Source: Paraburkholderia nodosa (GTDB lineage: Bacteria; Pseudomonadota; Gammaproteobacteria; Burkholderiales; Burkholderiaceae). From it: DNA of 64,000 nt. A model generated the notes under the pieces. The model had not been told where the DNA came from. It made no database searches and saw only the letters and a program-made list of their open reading frames with translations. Below, piece after piece: positions 34,033-49,008 of this stretch. The translations under genes were made by a program, and so were the position numbers. The stretch covers positions 186,001 to 250,000 of the forward strand of contig NZ_MCNV01000002.1 in NCBI RefSeq assembly GCF_001718195.1, given 5' to 3'. Numbering within the stretch: the stretch's first letter is position 1; each line of letters begins with the position of its first letter.

Positions 34033-34755
34033 GTGCGCGCGACAATGGCAGTGGTAATGGCAGTTGCGGTAATGAGTGTGACGACGGCGGCCGCGGCCTC
34101 CGTCGAGTATCGCGAACAATCGATGCCGCCGGATGTGTGTCACGGCATCGTCGCGAAACGGACCGAGGCAACAGGTCAGATCTCGGTCGGTGCGGCTGCG
34201 GGCAACGCATGTGTTTGCCAGCCTGCGGGCGCCGGACCGCGCGCCGCGGCAGCCCGCCCTGCGCCGCCGTCGGGCGATCATAAAGACCAGGATGACGACG
34301 GAGCACTCAAGGCGGGGGCAGCGATGCTCGGGCTTTGGCCGAAAGACTCCGGGAACCATACAGGTCACGTCGTGACCGGGCAGATTGTCCGCAACGTTCG
34401 GCACGAGCCGGTTGCTGCCGCACACGCGCCGGAGGGTGGATCGCATCACGCGTTCAGCTATGGCCGTCACGCAAACGTTTGGCATGCGCCGAGTACTGTC
34501 GCGCGAACGACAACGGACGCGCCGCCGCATCGCGCTTCAACCGGCAACAGTAAGGACAACACCCGGCACAAGCCGGTCGCTGGCGTGCGCCTGGCGGCAA
34601 AGATACCGCCGCACAGTGACGGCTCGCGACGTTCGCTCGCAACTGCCGCCGCTCATCCGGTGCCGCATCATCGCCTCATCGTCGAGACGAAACCGATGCA
34701 ACCGAAGGTCCTGCCAAACTCGCCACGACGGGAATTGCCACCCATTCTCAGTTGA
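34033..34755 (+). CDS. Hypothetical secreted protein, His/Pro/Ala-rich
   Basis: A 240-residue protein starting GTG 34033 after AGGGGAC, with a Sec-type signal (VVMAVAVMSVTTAAAA, cleavage after AAA). The mature part is low complexity, basic, rich in His, Pro and Ala, with two early cysteines (DVCHGIV and NACVCQP). No domain is recognised. A promoter and a ribosome binding site support it, but the composition is also consistent with a non-coding GC-rich stretch; open frames on the other strand are longer than expected. It may be an envelope or stress protein. Confidence 0.5.
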   Translation: MRATMAVVMAVAVMSVTTAAAASVEYREQSMPPDVCHGIVAKRTEATGQISVGAAAGNACVCQPAGAGPRAAAARPAPPSGDHKDQDDDGALKAGAAMLGLWPKDSGNHTGHVVTGQIVRNVRHEPVAAAHAPEGGSHHAFSYGRHANVWHAPSTVARTTTDAPPHRASTGNSKDNTRHKPVAGVRLAAKIPPHSDGSRRSLATAAAHPVPHHRLIVETKPMQPKVLPNSPRRELPPILS

Positions 34756-35072
34756 TACTGCATATAAACTGCGCAGAGATTCGCTCTCTGCGCTTCGTTT
34801 CGCGCAGCGGCACGTCGTGCGACATTCCCGCCAATCGCTCGATCTGGTCACGGCATGACGCATCGAGAGCTCACCTGGCGTTCTGCGTGCTGCGTGCAAT
34901 CGAAGCTGACGGGCCGTTAGTTGCATTGATTCATCGACCTCTTGCTGCTGCCGCTTGACATCTGCCCTCCGCGATTTTTTGATGCGCCTTGTCCGTCAGC
35001 ATGACGCGAGAGCGTCATTATGATGGCGGGACGATGGAATTCATCCGCCTCAACCCCATGACGGAGGCTCAA
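34756..35072. other. Gap before the YCII gene
   Basis: About 315 bases. Nothing coding was seen beyond short open frames. It must contain the promoter of the YCII/ECF42 operon. The frame of the YCII gene is open here but without conserved residues. Confidence 0.4.
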
Positions 35073-35444
35073 ATGGAATACCTGTTGATGATCTATTCGG
35101 AAGAAAACAGCTGGAACCAGATGACCGACAGCGAGCGACAGCAAGGCGTCGCCGCCTATCACGCATACACGGAATCGCTCCAGAAAGCGGGAGCGCTGGT
35201 GGGTGCCAACCGGCTGCAGCACACGAATACGGCCACGACCGTGCGGCTGGTCGACGGCAAGCCGCAGGTGCTCGACGGACCGTACTCCGATTCGAAGGAG
35301 CAGCTCGCGGGCTACTACCTGATCGACGTACCCAACCTGGACGCGGCAATGGCGTGGGCGTCGCGGTGTCCGGGCGCGGCGCACGGCATCATGGAAGTGC
35401 GCCCGGTCTGGACCGCTCCGTACGATGCGCCATCTGCTGCATGA
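35073..35444 (+). CDS. YCII-family (DGPF) protein
   Basis: A 123-residue YCII/DGPF-domain protein: MEYLLMIYSEE at the N-terminus, then VRLVDGKPQVLDGPYSDSKEQLAGYYLIDV, where DGPY is the family motif. It starts at ATG 35073 with GGAGG six bases upstream. YCII proteins are small ferredoxin-fold proteins; several carry His/Asp dyads, but the role is unknown. The stop overlaps the ECF sigma start by four bases, the classic ECF42 arrangement in which the YCII protein is thought to belong to the same regulatory unit. Confidence 0.9.
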   Translation: MEYLLMIYSEENSWNQMTDSERQQGVAAYHAYTESLQKAGALVGANRLQHTNTATTVRLVDGKPQVLDGPYSDSKEQLAGYYLIDVPNLDAAMAWASRCPGAAHGIMEVRPVWTAPYDAPSAA

Positions 35445-36709
35445 GCCAGTCCGGCGGCGGCCGTCACGCTGACGCCGCCGCACATCCCATTGCCGAGGCC
35501 GTCGCGCGCCGCAGTTATGGCAAGCTCGTCGCACTGTTGGCGATGCGCACGCGCGACGTCGCCGCGGCCGAGGACGCACTCGCCGACGCGTTTGCGGCGG
35601 CGCTCACGGACTGGCCGGAGCGCGGCTGCCCCGCGAGCCCCGAAGCCTGGCTGATGACCGTTGCGCGCCGCCGGGCGATAGATGGCGCACGCCATCGCCA
35701 TGTCGGCGACGCAGTGGTGAACCAGCTCGCGATCCTCGCGGAAGAGATCGACGAGTGTGAACCCGGCGCGTTGCCCGACCGGCGGCTCGCGCTGCTCTTC
35801 GCGTGCACTCACCCTGCACTCGAGGCCGCAATTCGCACGCCGCTGATGCTGCAGGTCGTGCTGGGCCGGGAAGCGAAGACGATTGCATCCGCGTTTCTGA
35901 TGTCTCCCGCCGCCATGAGCAAGCGCCTCGTGCGCGCGAAGACCAAGATCCGCGAAGCGGGCATTCCGTTCAGCGTGCCCGAGCGTGAGGAACTGCCCGG
36001 CCGGCTCGACTCAGTGCTTGAAGCTGTCTATGCAGCGTATGCGGAAGGTTGGACGGACCCGGTCGGCGGTGATACCGAACGGCGCGATCTAGCCGACGAG
36101 GCGCTGTATCTTGCACAATTGCTCGTCGAACTGCTGCCCGAGGAACCGGAGACGCTGGGTCTGCTTGCGCTGATGCTGTTTGCGCAGGCGCGGCGAGATG
36201 CCCGACGCGATGCGGCCGGCGATTACGTGCCACTATCGGCTCAGGACCCGGCAACATGGAACGCACCGATGATCGACGCAGCCAACGTACTGCTGCGGCG
36301 CGCGAACGCGTTAAATTCAATCGGTCGCTTTCAACTCGAGGCCGCGCTGCAGTCGGCGCATGTGCATCGCTGCCGATCGCATTGCCCGAACTGGGACGAG
36401 ATCGTTCAACTTTACGATGGGCTGCTCGCCATTGCAGCTTCGCCCGTCATCGCGGTGAACCGCGCACTGGCACTGGCGGAACGCGACGGCCCACAGGCGG
36501 CGCTCGACGCGCTCGCGCCGTATGCGGACGATCCGCGGCTGACTGACTACCAGCCATACTGGGCCGCACGTGCCAATCTGCTCGCGCGTGCCGGCGCTAC
36601 GACCGAAGCGCTTGACGCCTACGATCTCGCCATCGGCCTCGAGCGCGATCCGGCCGTGCGGCGGTTCCTGCAGCGCAAGAAACTGGAACTTGCATCGGCG
36701 GGCAGCTAG
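35441..36709 (+). CDS. ECF42-type RNA polymerase sigma factor
   Basis: A 422-residue sigma factor, much longer than ordinary ECF sigmas. Region 2 is read in LVALLAMRTRDVAAAEDALA and WLMTVARRRAIDGARHR, region 4 in GREAKTIASAFLMSPAAMSK and RLVRAKTKIREAGIPF. A long helical C-terminal extension with TPR-like repeats follows (SPVIAVNRALALAERDGPQA). This is the ECF42 family, controlled by the extension instead of an anti-sigma factor. ATG at 35441 overlaps the YCII stop. It probably drives its own operon. Confidence 0.92.
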   Translation: MSQSGGGRHADAAAHPIAEAVARRSYGKLVALLAMRTRDVAAAEDALADAFAAALTDWPERGCPASPEAWLMTVARRRAIDGARHRHVGDAVVNQLAILAEEIDECEPGALPDRRLALLFACTHPALEAAIRTPLMLQVVLGREAKTIASAFLMSPAAMSKRLVRAKTKIREAGIPFSVPEREELPGRLDSVLEAVYAAYAEGWTDPVGGDTERRDLADEALYLAQLLVELLPEEPETLGLLALMLFAQARRDARRDAAGDYVPLSAQDPATWNAPMIDAANVLLRRANALNSIGRFQLEAALQSAHVHRCRSHCPNWDEIVQLYDGLLAIAASPVIAVNRALALAERDGPQAALDALAPYADDPRLTDYQPYWAARANLLARAGATTEALDAYDLAIGLERDPAVRRFLQRKKLELASAGS

Positions 36710-36827
36710 GGACGCGTGGCGATGCGAATGTCCGCAATGGAACGTGCAGCCGCCCCACGGCCGCGGGTCACCGACCGTCCGCTATGGCCGAGCTGCTGCG
36801 TCTCGTTGTCCGTTGGAAGCGCGTCGA

Positions 36828-37175
36828 TTACCCGTGAATCATCTTGCCAGGCCCGTGATGTTGCGGCTGAATGGCGGCGAAAACGTGCGCCTCCTTCTGT
36901 AGCGCCGTCAGAATCTCAACGGCCTGGGCATACAGCACGAGGCCAGCAACACGAACGAACGTCTCACGCGAGCGCGCGATCGACGCAATCTGCTCCGAGC
37001 ACACAAATACAGTTTCGCGGGCATCTCCCGCAATGACCGTGTCCTGAAGGATCTGCAACTGATGAATGATCCGAGCGAGGAATATGACTCCCTCACTCTT
37101 ATGGGGAAGCGTCGCTGATAGGCGTTCCAGGTCGTCAATAGTTTGACGCAGCCGCGATAAAGTCGCCCGATCCAT
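36828..37175 (-). CDS. Hypothetical helical protein
   Basis: A 115-residue soluble protein, all helix, starting MDRATLSRLRQTIDDLERLS with AAGGAGAAGACG upstream. It contains GVIFLARIIHQLQILQDTVI and ETFVRVAGLVLYAQAVEIL, compatible with a four-helix bundle. No catalytic motif. It is convergent with the ECF42 gene and stands alone. Function unknown; Burkholderiaceae have many such small bundles. Confidence 0.65.
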   Translation of the reverse strand: MDRATLSRLRQTIDDLERLSATLPHKSEGVIFLARIIHQLQILQDTVIAGDARETVFVCSEQIASIARSRETFVRVAGLVLYAQAVEILTALQKEAHVFAAIQPQHHGPGKMIHG

Positions 37176-37586
37176 TCTCGTCTTCTCCTTGTTTTCTTCC
37201 TCTTTCCGCGGTGGGTCGATACAAAAAGTACCACTGGCCAATCGCCGAACTCCGTTGCCATCTCTCGCCCAACCCTTCTTTATCGGCATCTACGCACGAG
37301 TCTGTAGATCCATACGACGAACCCAGTCTACGTTTATGCAAAACGCATTCACCGGGACAGGTTGAGCGCGGCGACGGCTTCGCAGTCCGTTTCATCGAGC
37401 GCCAGGGCGATGTTGTGCCGGCTCGATGGCGAGATCGTTCGCCGCAAGATAGTTCTCGATCGCGCGGCGCATCGGACCGGCCACATCCGAGCCTTTATCA
37501 ACCGCCCGCGAGGCATGTCCCTTGCGCGGAACCAGACGAACAAGCATACATTCGTGGATGGTGGGCCATCCCGATCCAGGACCCTT
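37176..37586. other. Intergenic region
   Basis: About 410 bases between divergent genes; the plus-strand frame leading into 37587 is open over much of it but has no coding look. No operator or RNA structure was recognised. Confidence 0.4.
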
Positions 37587-38546
37587 ATGTCCGATTTTAT
37601 CGAATCCGAAATTCATTGGTCTCGCAGAGACCGCGTCACGGCGCTGGTGCGAACGATAGTGCGCACGCTGACCATTCTTGCGGCAAGCTATTTGCCGTGC
37701 GCGGGGCTGTCTGCTCAGCCAGCTGACAATGCCACCAGCTTGCGCGCCACCTACGAGAGCCTGAAACCACAACTCGATCATGCCGCGTTTCATCGCAGGC
37801 TGTATCTCGATTCCCGCGAGTCCCCCTCAACCGTCACGGGCGAAATCTACGCTGTGCTGGACTACCCATTCGGGACCGTCAGTGATGTATTTAATGACCC
37901 GACGCAGAGCCCGAAAAACTGGTGCGATGTGTTGATCCTGCATCCCAATATCAAGTACTGCCACGCCTCTGCCAACAGCAGCGGCGACACGCTGACCGTA
38001 TACGTCAGTCAGGAGGAAGTCGCTGAAGAACTCGCGTCCACCTACCGTCTGCAATTCGATTACGAACCGGCAACCACCAGCCCGGGATACTTCCGGCTAA
38101 AACTGCACTCCGATAGCGGGCCGCTGAACACCCGCGATTATCAGATCGTTCTGGAAGCGGTGTCGCTCGGGAGTGGTCGCACGTTCCTGCACCTGACCTA
38201 TGCGTATAGTTACGGGGCAATCGGGCGTCTCGCCATGAAAGGCTATCTCGCGACTTTCGGTCATGGCAAGGTCGGCTTCACCAACCTCGCGGAACCGTCC
38301 GCGGCAGAGCCGAAATTCGTCGACGGGGTGCGCGGTCTGGTGGAACGCAATACCATGCGTTACTACCTGGCCATCGATGCCTATCTCGGCGAACCGACGA
38401 GCCTACCGGACAATCGCGTGCAGCAGCGCCTGAGTAACTGGTTCAGTGCCAGCGAGCAATATCCACGGCAACTGCACGAAATTGACCGGCAGCAGTACAT
38501 GGAGATGAAACAGGAAGAATACCGGCGCCAACAGGCGCGACCGTAG
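37587..38546 (+). CDS. Hypothetical exported protein
   Basis: A 319-residue protein from ATG 37587, with AGGA seven bases upstream. An internal-looking signal (VRTLTILAASYLPCAGLSAQ, residues about 21-40) indicates export to the periplasm. The mature domain carries YAVLDYPFGTVSDVFNDPTQ and WCDVLILHPNIKYC, with two cysteines likely bridged, then a beta-rich region (YFRLKLHSDSGPLNTRDYQI) and a basic C-terminal helix. It looks like a START/SRPBCC-type helix-grip fold, but that is a guess. Monocistronic and convergent with the kinase operon. Confidence 0.68.
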   Translation: MSDFIESEIHWSRRDRVTALVRTIVRTLTILAASYLPCAGLSAQPADNATSLRATYESLKPQLDHAAFHRRLYLDSRESPSTVTGEIYAVLDYPFGTVSDVFNDPTQSPKNWCDVLILHPNIKYCHASANSSGDTLTVYVSQEEVAEELASTYRLQFDYEPATTSPGYFRLKLHSDSGPLNTRDYQIVLEAVSLGSGRTFLHLTYAYSYGAIGRLAMKGYLATFGHGKVGFTNLAEPSAAEPKFVDGVRGLVERNTMRYYLAIDAYLGEPTSLPDNRVQQRLSNWFSASEQYPRQLHEIDRQQYMEMKQEEYRRQQARP

Positions 38547-38630
38547 GGGCTTGCCGCGCGCTGCTGCTGCGCCGGGACCTTCTGCCTGCATGGCTGGCAC
38601 GTGGATCACTCGGCAGCCGCCTGCAATTGC

Positions 38631-40790
38631 TTAGGCGAAAGCGCCGTTACCAGGCGTCTTCGACTGTCCGTAGTCTTCGATGATGCCGATCAGAACGTTG
38701 AGATCGGCCGGCTTGACCAGGTAATGATCGATACCGGCATCGGAAGCGCGGTTTCGATGGTCCTCCTGGCTGTAGCCGCTTATGGCAATAATCAGGCTGC
38801 GCGGCAACGCTTCGTCGGCGCGAAGATGCTGCGCGACTTCGAAGCCTGACATACCAGGCAGTCCGATATCTAGCAGAATGACTTCCGGCAGAAATGCACG
38901 TGCTTGCAAGAGCGCTGTGGGGCCATCAGAGGCACGCTGAACCTGATGCCCATGTATGCGCAGAAATGCTTCAAGGCTTTCTGCTGTCGCGGTCATATCG
39001 TCGACGATCAGGACGCGCGCGCCTTGAGTGCGCCGTATCGGAACCACATTCGTCTGTGTTTTGGTCAACTGCTGAACCGCGCGCGCCGGCAAGCGGACGG
39101 TAAACCGGCTTCCTTTTCCCTGGCCCTCACTCTCGCACTGAACCGTGCCTCCATGCATTTCCGTGAGATGGCGCACGAGCGTCAGGCCGATGCCGAGGCC
39201 TCCCTGGCTGCGGTCCAGCGAAGTCTGCCCCTGTGCAAAGAGTTCAAAAACGTGTGGCAAAAACGCGGGATCGATACCAACGCCTTCGTCGGAGACGACA
39301 ATCGAGGCTGTCGCGCCGTCATATTTTGTCGAGATGTACACGCGCTCCCCGGGCGACGTAAATTTGGACGCGTTGTTGAGCAGGTTTGTCACGATCTGCG
39401 AGAGCCTGACGATGTCACCCTCGATCACGACGTCGACATCCGGAGTTTCGCGTATCAGGGTTTGCGAACGCCTGCTGTAGTGCGGTCCGCTCGCCTCGAT
39501 TGCCCGGTCGATGACGCTCGACAGGAGCACGAATTCCGTACGAAGGGTGACCACGCCGCGCGCAATTCGCGAGACGTCGAGGAGGTCGTCCACAATGCGC
39601 ACGAGATGCTCCGCCTGCGTTCCGATAATGTCGCTACCCCATCGCAGCACGTGGGGATCCGTCGACTTGGCACTTCGCATCACCGCCACGGCATTGACGA
39701 TAGGCGCAAGGGGATTGCGCAGTTCGTGCGCAAGCATCGCCAGAAATTCATTTTTGCGCCGGTCGCCATCGCGGATCGCCGAGAAAAGCAAGGCGTTTTC
39801 GAGCGCGATTGCCGCACGGCTCACAAACTCGCGCGTCACGGGCCCTTCGTCGATGCGTTCGATCGAGTGGCGCACGCCCAGCACGATGACGCAGGGTTGG
39901 GCGGCGTCGACCAGTAACGGCCAGGCCGTCATTGCGTCCAGTTCGAGGGGCATCCCGGTAACGCTGCCGTCGTCGTGGCTGGACGCCAGCACCGGGCTCC
40001 CGTCGATCTGGCGCGTTGCCGGGAGGCCCTTCGAGAGGCACTCTTTGACCAGATCGTCGAGTGCCTGCAAAGGCAAAGTCCGCGGCAGCAGGATACCAGC
40101 CGCCTCGGTTTGAGCGCCTGCGTACGCAGCGTTCGAAATGTACGCAACGGTTTTCGGCGCCACTCCTTCCCCGGCGGTGAACACCAGAACCGCGAGGTCG
40201 GCGAGCGCGGGCACGGGCAGTTCAACGATCCTCGCAACGGTATCGTCGACCTCCAGCGAGCGGGTCAGCGCCTGACTCGCGCGGGCGAGAAAGTCGGCTC
40301 GGTATCGCGCCTGTTCGGCAGCCGCGCGCTGCGCCTCGACCTTTGCAAGTTCTTCGCGCTCGGCCGCGCGCGCGAGTAGCTGGTTGCGCATCCGGTACAT
40401 GTCGACAAAAACGCGGACCTTCGCCCGCAGTATCTCCGGAACGACAGGCGAAGATATATAGTCGACAGCGCCCAGTGAATAACCGCGCGACATTTCCTTT
40501 TCATCCACATAAGCGGTGACAAAGATAATGGGCGTTTGCCTGGTTCGCCGGTACGCGCGCATCATCGACGCCGTCTCCAGTCCGTCCATGCCTGGCATGT
40601 TCACATCCAGCAGGATGACTGCGAATTCCTGTTCGAGCACGGCCGCAAGTGCGGCCCGCCCGGATGAAACCTCCACAATGTTCTCGCGGAGTTCTTCGAG
40701 AACGCTGCGAAGAACGAGGTGCTGCTCAGGCACATCGTCGACGACAAGAATGTTGACCTGATCGCCCTCTTCCCGCGAATACGTTTCCAT
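38631..40790 (-). CDS. Hybrid histidine kinase (REC-GAF-HK-REC)
   Basis: A 719-residue soluble protein. Order: an N-terminal receiver ([21 protein letters not shown], phospho-Asp near residue 60), a coiled coil, a GAF-like sensor (about 170-340), HisKA with [16 protein letters not shown], HATPase with NLLNNASKF and [10 protein letters not shown], and a C-terminal receiver ([25 protein letters not shown]). The start at 40790 gives a clean receiver N-terminus; upstream extension is Arg-rich noise. It lies eight bases behind the giant HAMP kinase gene, so both are one operon and probably act in one phosphorelay. Confidence 0.9.
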   Translation of the reverse strand: METYSREEGDQVNILVVDDVPEQHLVLRSVLEELRENIVEVSSGRAALAAVLEQEFAVILLDVNMPGMDGLETASMMRAYRRTRQTPIIFVTAYVDEKEMSRGYSLGAVDYISSPVVPEILRAKVRVFVDMYRMRNQLLARAAEREELAKVEAQRAAAEQARYRADFLARASQALTRSLEVDDTVARIVELPVPALADLAVLVFTAGEGVAPKTVAYISNAAYAGAQTEAAGILLPRTLPLQALDDLVKECLSKGLPATRQIDGSPVLASSHDDGSVTGMPLELDAMTAWPLLVDAAQPCVIVLGVRHSIERIDEGPVTREFVSRAAIALENALLFSAIRDGDRRKNEFLAMLAHELRNPLAPIVNAVAVMRSAKSTDPHVLRWGSDIIGTQAEHLVRIVDDLLDVSRIARGVVTLRTEFVLLSSVIDRAIEASGPHYSRRSQTLIRETPDVDVVIEGDIVRLSQIVTNLLNNASKFTSPGERVYISTKYDGATASIVVSDEGVGIDPAFLPHVFELFAQGQTSLDRSQGGLGIGLTLVRHLTEMHGGTVQCESEGQGKGSRFTVRLPARAVQQLTKTQTNVVPIRRTQGARVLIVDDMTATAESLEAFLRIHGHQVQRASDGPTALLQARAFLPEVILLDIGLPGMSGFEVAQHLRADEALPRSLIIAISGYSQEDHRNRASDAGIDHYLVKPADLNVLIGIIEDYGQSKTPGNGAFA

Positions 40791-40798
40791 GGTAGTTC

Positions 40799-46843
<6,045 letters not shown>

Positions 46844-47181
46844 TTTCACCTCGTGGCCGGGAAAGCCGAGCGGAACCCGATGCAGCCGAGTCATCTGTTT
46901 TGTTCTAGTCGATGCAATGCGCCGACGCGCTGAGGCGGTAGTCAGCCTGGCAAAAGTCGGAGAACCGGTATTGATGCTGCATGAAGCGCGGTGGATGGGG
47001 AGCAAGAAACGCGCCCGTATCTTTCATTTAGCAAACACCGTAAATGGCGGTCGGCGCGGCGCCGGTCAGGGTATTGACCAGCGAACACCGCCTTTGCAAA
47101 AAAAATGGCACCGGCCGCTAAAAGCCGATGCCCCATTTGCCGCTCTGGAGGAAGTTTTACAGCAGCTCCGTTCAGGCTCAC
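46844..47181. other. Upstream region of the giant kinase operon
   Basis: About 340 bases holding the promoter of the kinase operon. Nothing coding was supported; several overlapping frames lack ribosome binding sites. Confidence 0.4.
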
Positions 47182-47204
47182 CCGTGGGACTATTCGTCCC
47201 ACGG
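47182..47204 (-). terminator. Hairpin downstream of the PRC-barrel gene
   Basis: CCGTGGGAC (47182-47190) and GTCCCACGG (47196-47204) form a perfect nine-pair stem with a five-base loop, 15 bases past the PRC-barrel stop. There is no T run, so it may end transcripts with help of Rho or protect the 3' end. Confidence 0.45.
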
Positions 47205-47218
47205 AGGTCGGGTTGCTC

Positions 47219-47692
47219 TCACAAGTCCGTCGGGTTATTCATTCCGGGATCACGTCCCGGAAGCTCCCCAGTCGCCAGCCAGTATGGACGGCGGTTGTAG
47301 TAGTCATGCAGTTGCGTCCCCCACGTCGAATCAGCCATCGATGGCCAGTGATCCTTATCGAATCCGGGATCGTCCTTGATTCGTTGAGCCTGGATGTCGA
47401 CACGGAAGCACTTCTCATTGGTGTCCAGCGTTAGTGCGTTCCACGGAATGGCGTGAAGCGTATTACCCATGCCGAGGAATCCGCCCTCAGCCAGGACTGC
47501 GTACGCGACGCGCCCGCTACGTACATCGAGCATGATGTCGGAGATCTTGCCGACGTGTTCACCGTCAGCAGAAATCACCTTGTCGCCGTCGAGCGTGGCC
47601 GCGGCCATGATTTCGGGCCCCGGGCCTTCGCCGACGCCCCCGCCGACGATCTGTGCGCCAGTGCCCCCTGCCTGGGGATCAAGGATAGTCAT
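47219..47692 (-). CDS. PRC-barrel domain protein
   Basis: A 157-residue cytoplasmic protein with a PRC-barrel: DGDKVISADGEHVGKISDIM followed by LDVRSGRVAYAVLAEGGFLG and HAIPWNALTLD. The N-terminus is Gly-rich and disordered; the tail has YYNRRPYWL. Start ATG 47692 is preceded by AAAGGAGCG. PRC-barrel proteins of this kind are common in Burkholderiaceae stress regulons and may bind RNA or membranes; exact role unknown. First of a set of same-strand envelope/stress genes up to 48849. Confidence 0.85.
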   Translation of the reverse strand: MTILDPQAGGTGAQIVGGGVGEGPGPEIMAAATLDGDKVISADGEHVGKISDIMLDVRSGRVAYAVLAEGGFLGMGNTLHAIPWNALTLDTNEKCFRVDIQAQRIKDDPGFDKDHWPSMADSTWGTQLHDYYNRRPYWLATGELPGRDPGMNNPTDL

Positions 47693-47849
47693 GTTGCGCT
47701 CCTTTCGGTTAAGAGTTGCGCTCGCTCTAGCGCACGCCGCGTGCCACGCTGCCGTTCGCACATGAATTTAACCCGCGTCTCATTGTCGTGGCGCAATGGG
47801 TCGAGCTTCGCGTCGAGCAACACATGATCGTCGCCGAAGTGCGGTCCGC

Positions 47850-48161
47850 TCAGCGTGCAAGACGCAACCGGACATTGCGCACGATCCAGCCAGCCAGACC
47901 GGTGCGCATCACGACGGGCAAGACGCGTCTCGGGCCGATAAGCAGTGCGCCCAGCGTGAAGCATCCGAGCATGGCGAGGAGCGGCGCGGCGGACACCGGG
48001 CGGCCGACGCTCGCCAGGCTACGCGAATGTGCACGGGCGGCAGCGTGCCCGGCTGCCCGCGAGCGAACGTTGGCCGCAAGCAATCGCACGCGCGTCAATT
48101 CCATATGAGTAAGCAGGACGGCTTCAGATGCCTGACGATTCAATCGGGAGCGATGACTCAT
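47850..48161 (-). CDS. Hypothetical membrane-associated protein
   Basis: A 103-residue very basic protein (many Arg) with one hydrophobic segment (APLLAMLGCFTLGALLIG, about 59-76). The ATG at 48161 overlaps the stop of the holin-like gene by four bases, so the two are co-translated. This three-gene set (ElaB/YqjD-like, YqjE/holin-like, YqjK-like) corresponds to the yqjD-yqjE-yqjK arrangement of enterobacteria, where YqjK is a short basic membrane protein. Confidence 0.65.
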   Translation of the reverse strand: MSHRSRLNRQASEAVLLTHMELTRVRLLAANVRSRAAGHAAARAHSRSLASVGRPVSAAPLLAMLGCFTLGALLIGPRRVLPVVMRTGLAGWIVRNVRLRLAR

Positions 48162-48532
48162 TTAAGCGCCTCGTTGAGCGTTTCAAGGTCCGCTTGCAAT
48201 TCGCTCTTGAGTACCGCGAACGAACGCGCCGGCTTTTGTGCGCGCAATACCAGCAATGCGGTGATCGAGGCGAATAGCCAGAGCACCGCTATGCTCCACA
48301 CGACAGTGAGGAAATAGCGTGTATTCCACGCGGATGCGATCAGCGCGACGCAGAAAAATGAGAGCGTGAATAACCCACTTACGGCGAGAGCCACGAGCGC
48401 GAGGATTTCGCGCGTCATGGATGTGCGTGCCTCGGACAGTTCGAGTGACAGCAGTTGCCCATAGTCCGTTGTGCGGACCGCGAGAAATCGCAACACGTTG
48501 TGCCAGCGGTCGAGCTTCGCGTGAATTGTCAT
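48158..48532 (-). CDS. YqjE/phage-holin-family-like membrane protein
   Basis: A 124-residue protein with two transmembrane helices (about 43-65 and 73-95), preceded by an amphipathic helix (LLSLELSEARTSMTREILAL) and followed by a charged coiled tail ending ADLETLNEALK. This is the YqjE (putative Actinobacterial holin-X) layout. The start MTIHAKLDRWHN at 48532 is chosen for size. It lies between the ElaB/YqjD-like gene (53 bases upstream) and the YqjK-like gene (overlapping), an operon probably induced in stationary phase. Confidence 0.78.
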   Translation of the reverse strand: MTIHAKLDRWHNVLRFLAVRTTDYGQLLSLELSEARTSMTREILALVALAVSGLFTLSFFCVALIASAWNTRYFLTVVWSIAVLWLFASITALLVLRAQKPARSFAVLKSELQADLETLNEALK

Positions 48533-48585
48533 GGTCCACCTCGCACATGCGGCGTGCCGGCAACATCCGTCAGGTTCAGGTCCGC

Positions 48586-48849
48586 TTATTCGCGGCGCGC
48601 TCCCCATAACGCTCCGAGCGCGAAGCCGATGCCCACGGCGATACCCACGGTCGCCAGGGGATTGTCCGCAATCGTCTCGCGCGTCACGACCGCCGCGTCG
48701 GTCGCCAGCTGTTGTGACTTGCCGCATAGCGCCTTTGCCTTGCCCGACAATCTGGTACTCGCGTCGCCCAGCATTTCGCCGACCGCCTCTTGCGCGTCGC
48801 CCGCAAGTTCACGGACCCTGCCTTCGGTTTTCGTGGTTCCCATTTTCAT
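48586..48849 (-). CDS. ElaB/YqjD-like inner-membrane protein
   Basis: An 87-residue protein: a helical soluble part with GRVRELAGDAQEAVGEMLGD, then DNPLATVGIAVGIGFALGALWG as a C-terminal glycine-zipper membrane anchor, typical of the DUF883 (ElaB/YqjD/YgaM) family. Start ATG 48849 has GGGAGAGAG upstream. In E. coli such proteins tether ribosomes to the membrane in stationary phase. First gene of the operon with the holin-like and YqjK-like genes. Confidence 0.85.
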   Translation of the reverse strand: MKMGTTKTEGRVRELAGDAQEAVGEMLGDASTRLSGKAKALCGKSQQLATDAAVVTRETIADNPLATVGIAVGIGFALGALWGARRE

Positions 48850-49008
48850 GTCTCTCTCCCAGTCAGCCTGCCTGCACAATGCGCGAAACCGCGCAAATCG
48901 CTATCGACAAGAGCCCATGCGCAACGGGCGTGCCAACCACGCGAGCGCCGCTGCCGGGCTTCGCAGCCCTCCTGCCGACGCAGACGAGCGCCTCTGCGCC
49001 ATGCACAG

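Noticed and set aside
33913..34530. Minus-strand frame of 205 codons opposite the 34033 gene
   Set aside because: Extremely Arg-rich; the plus strand has promoter, ribosome binding site and signal peptide.
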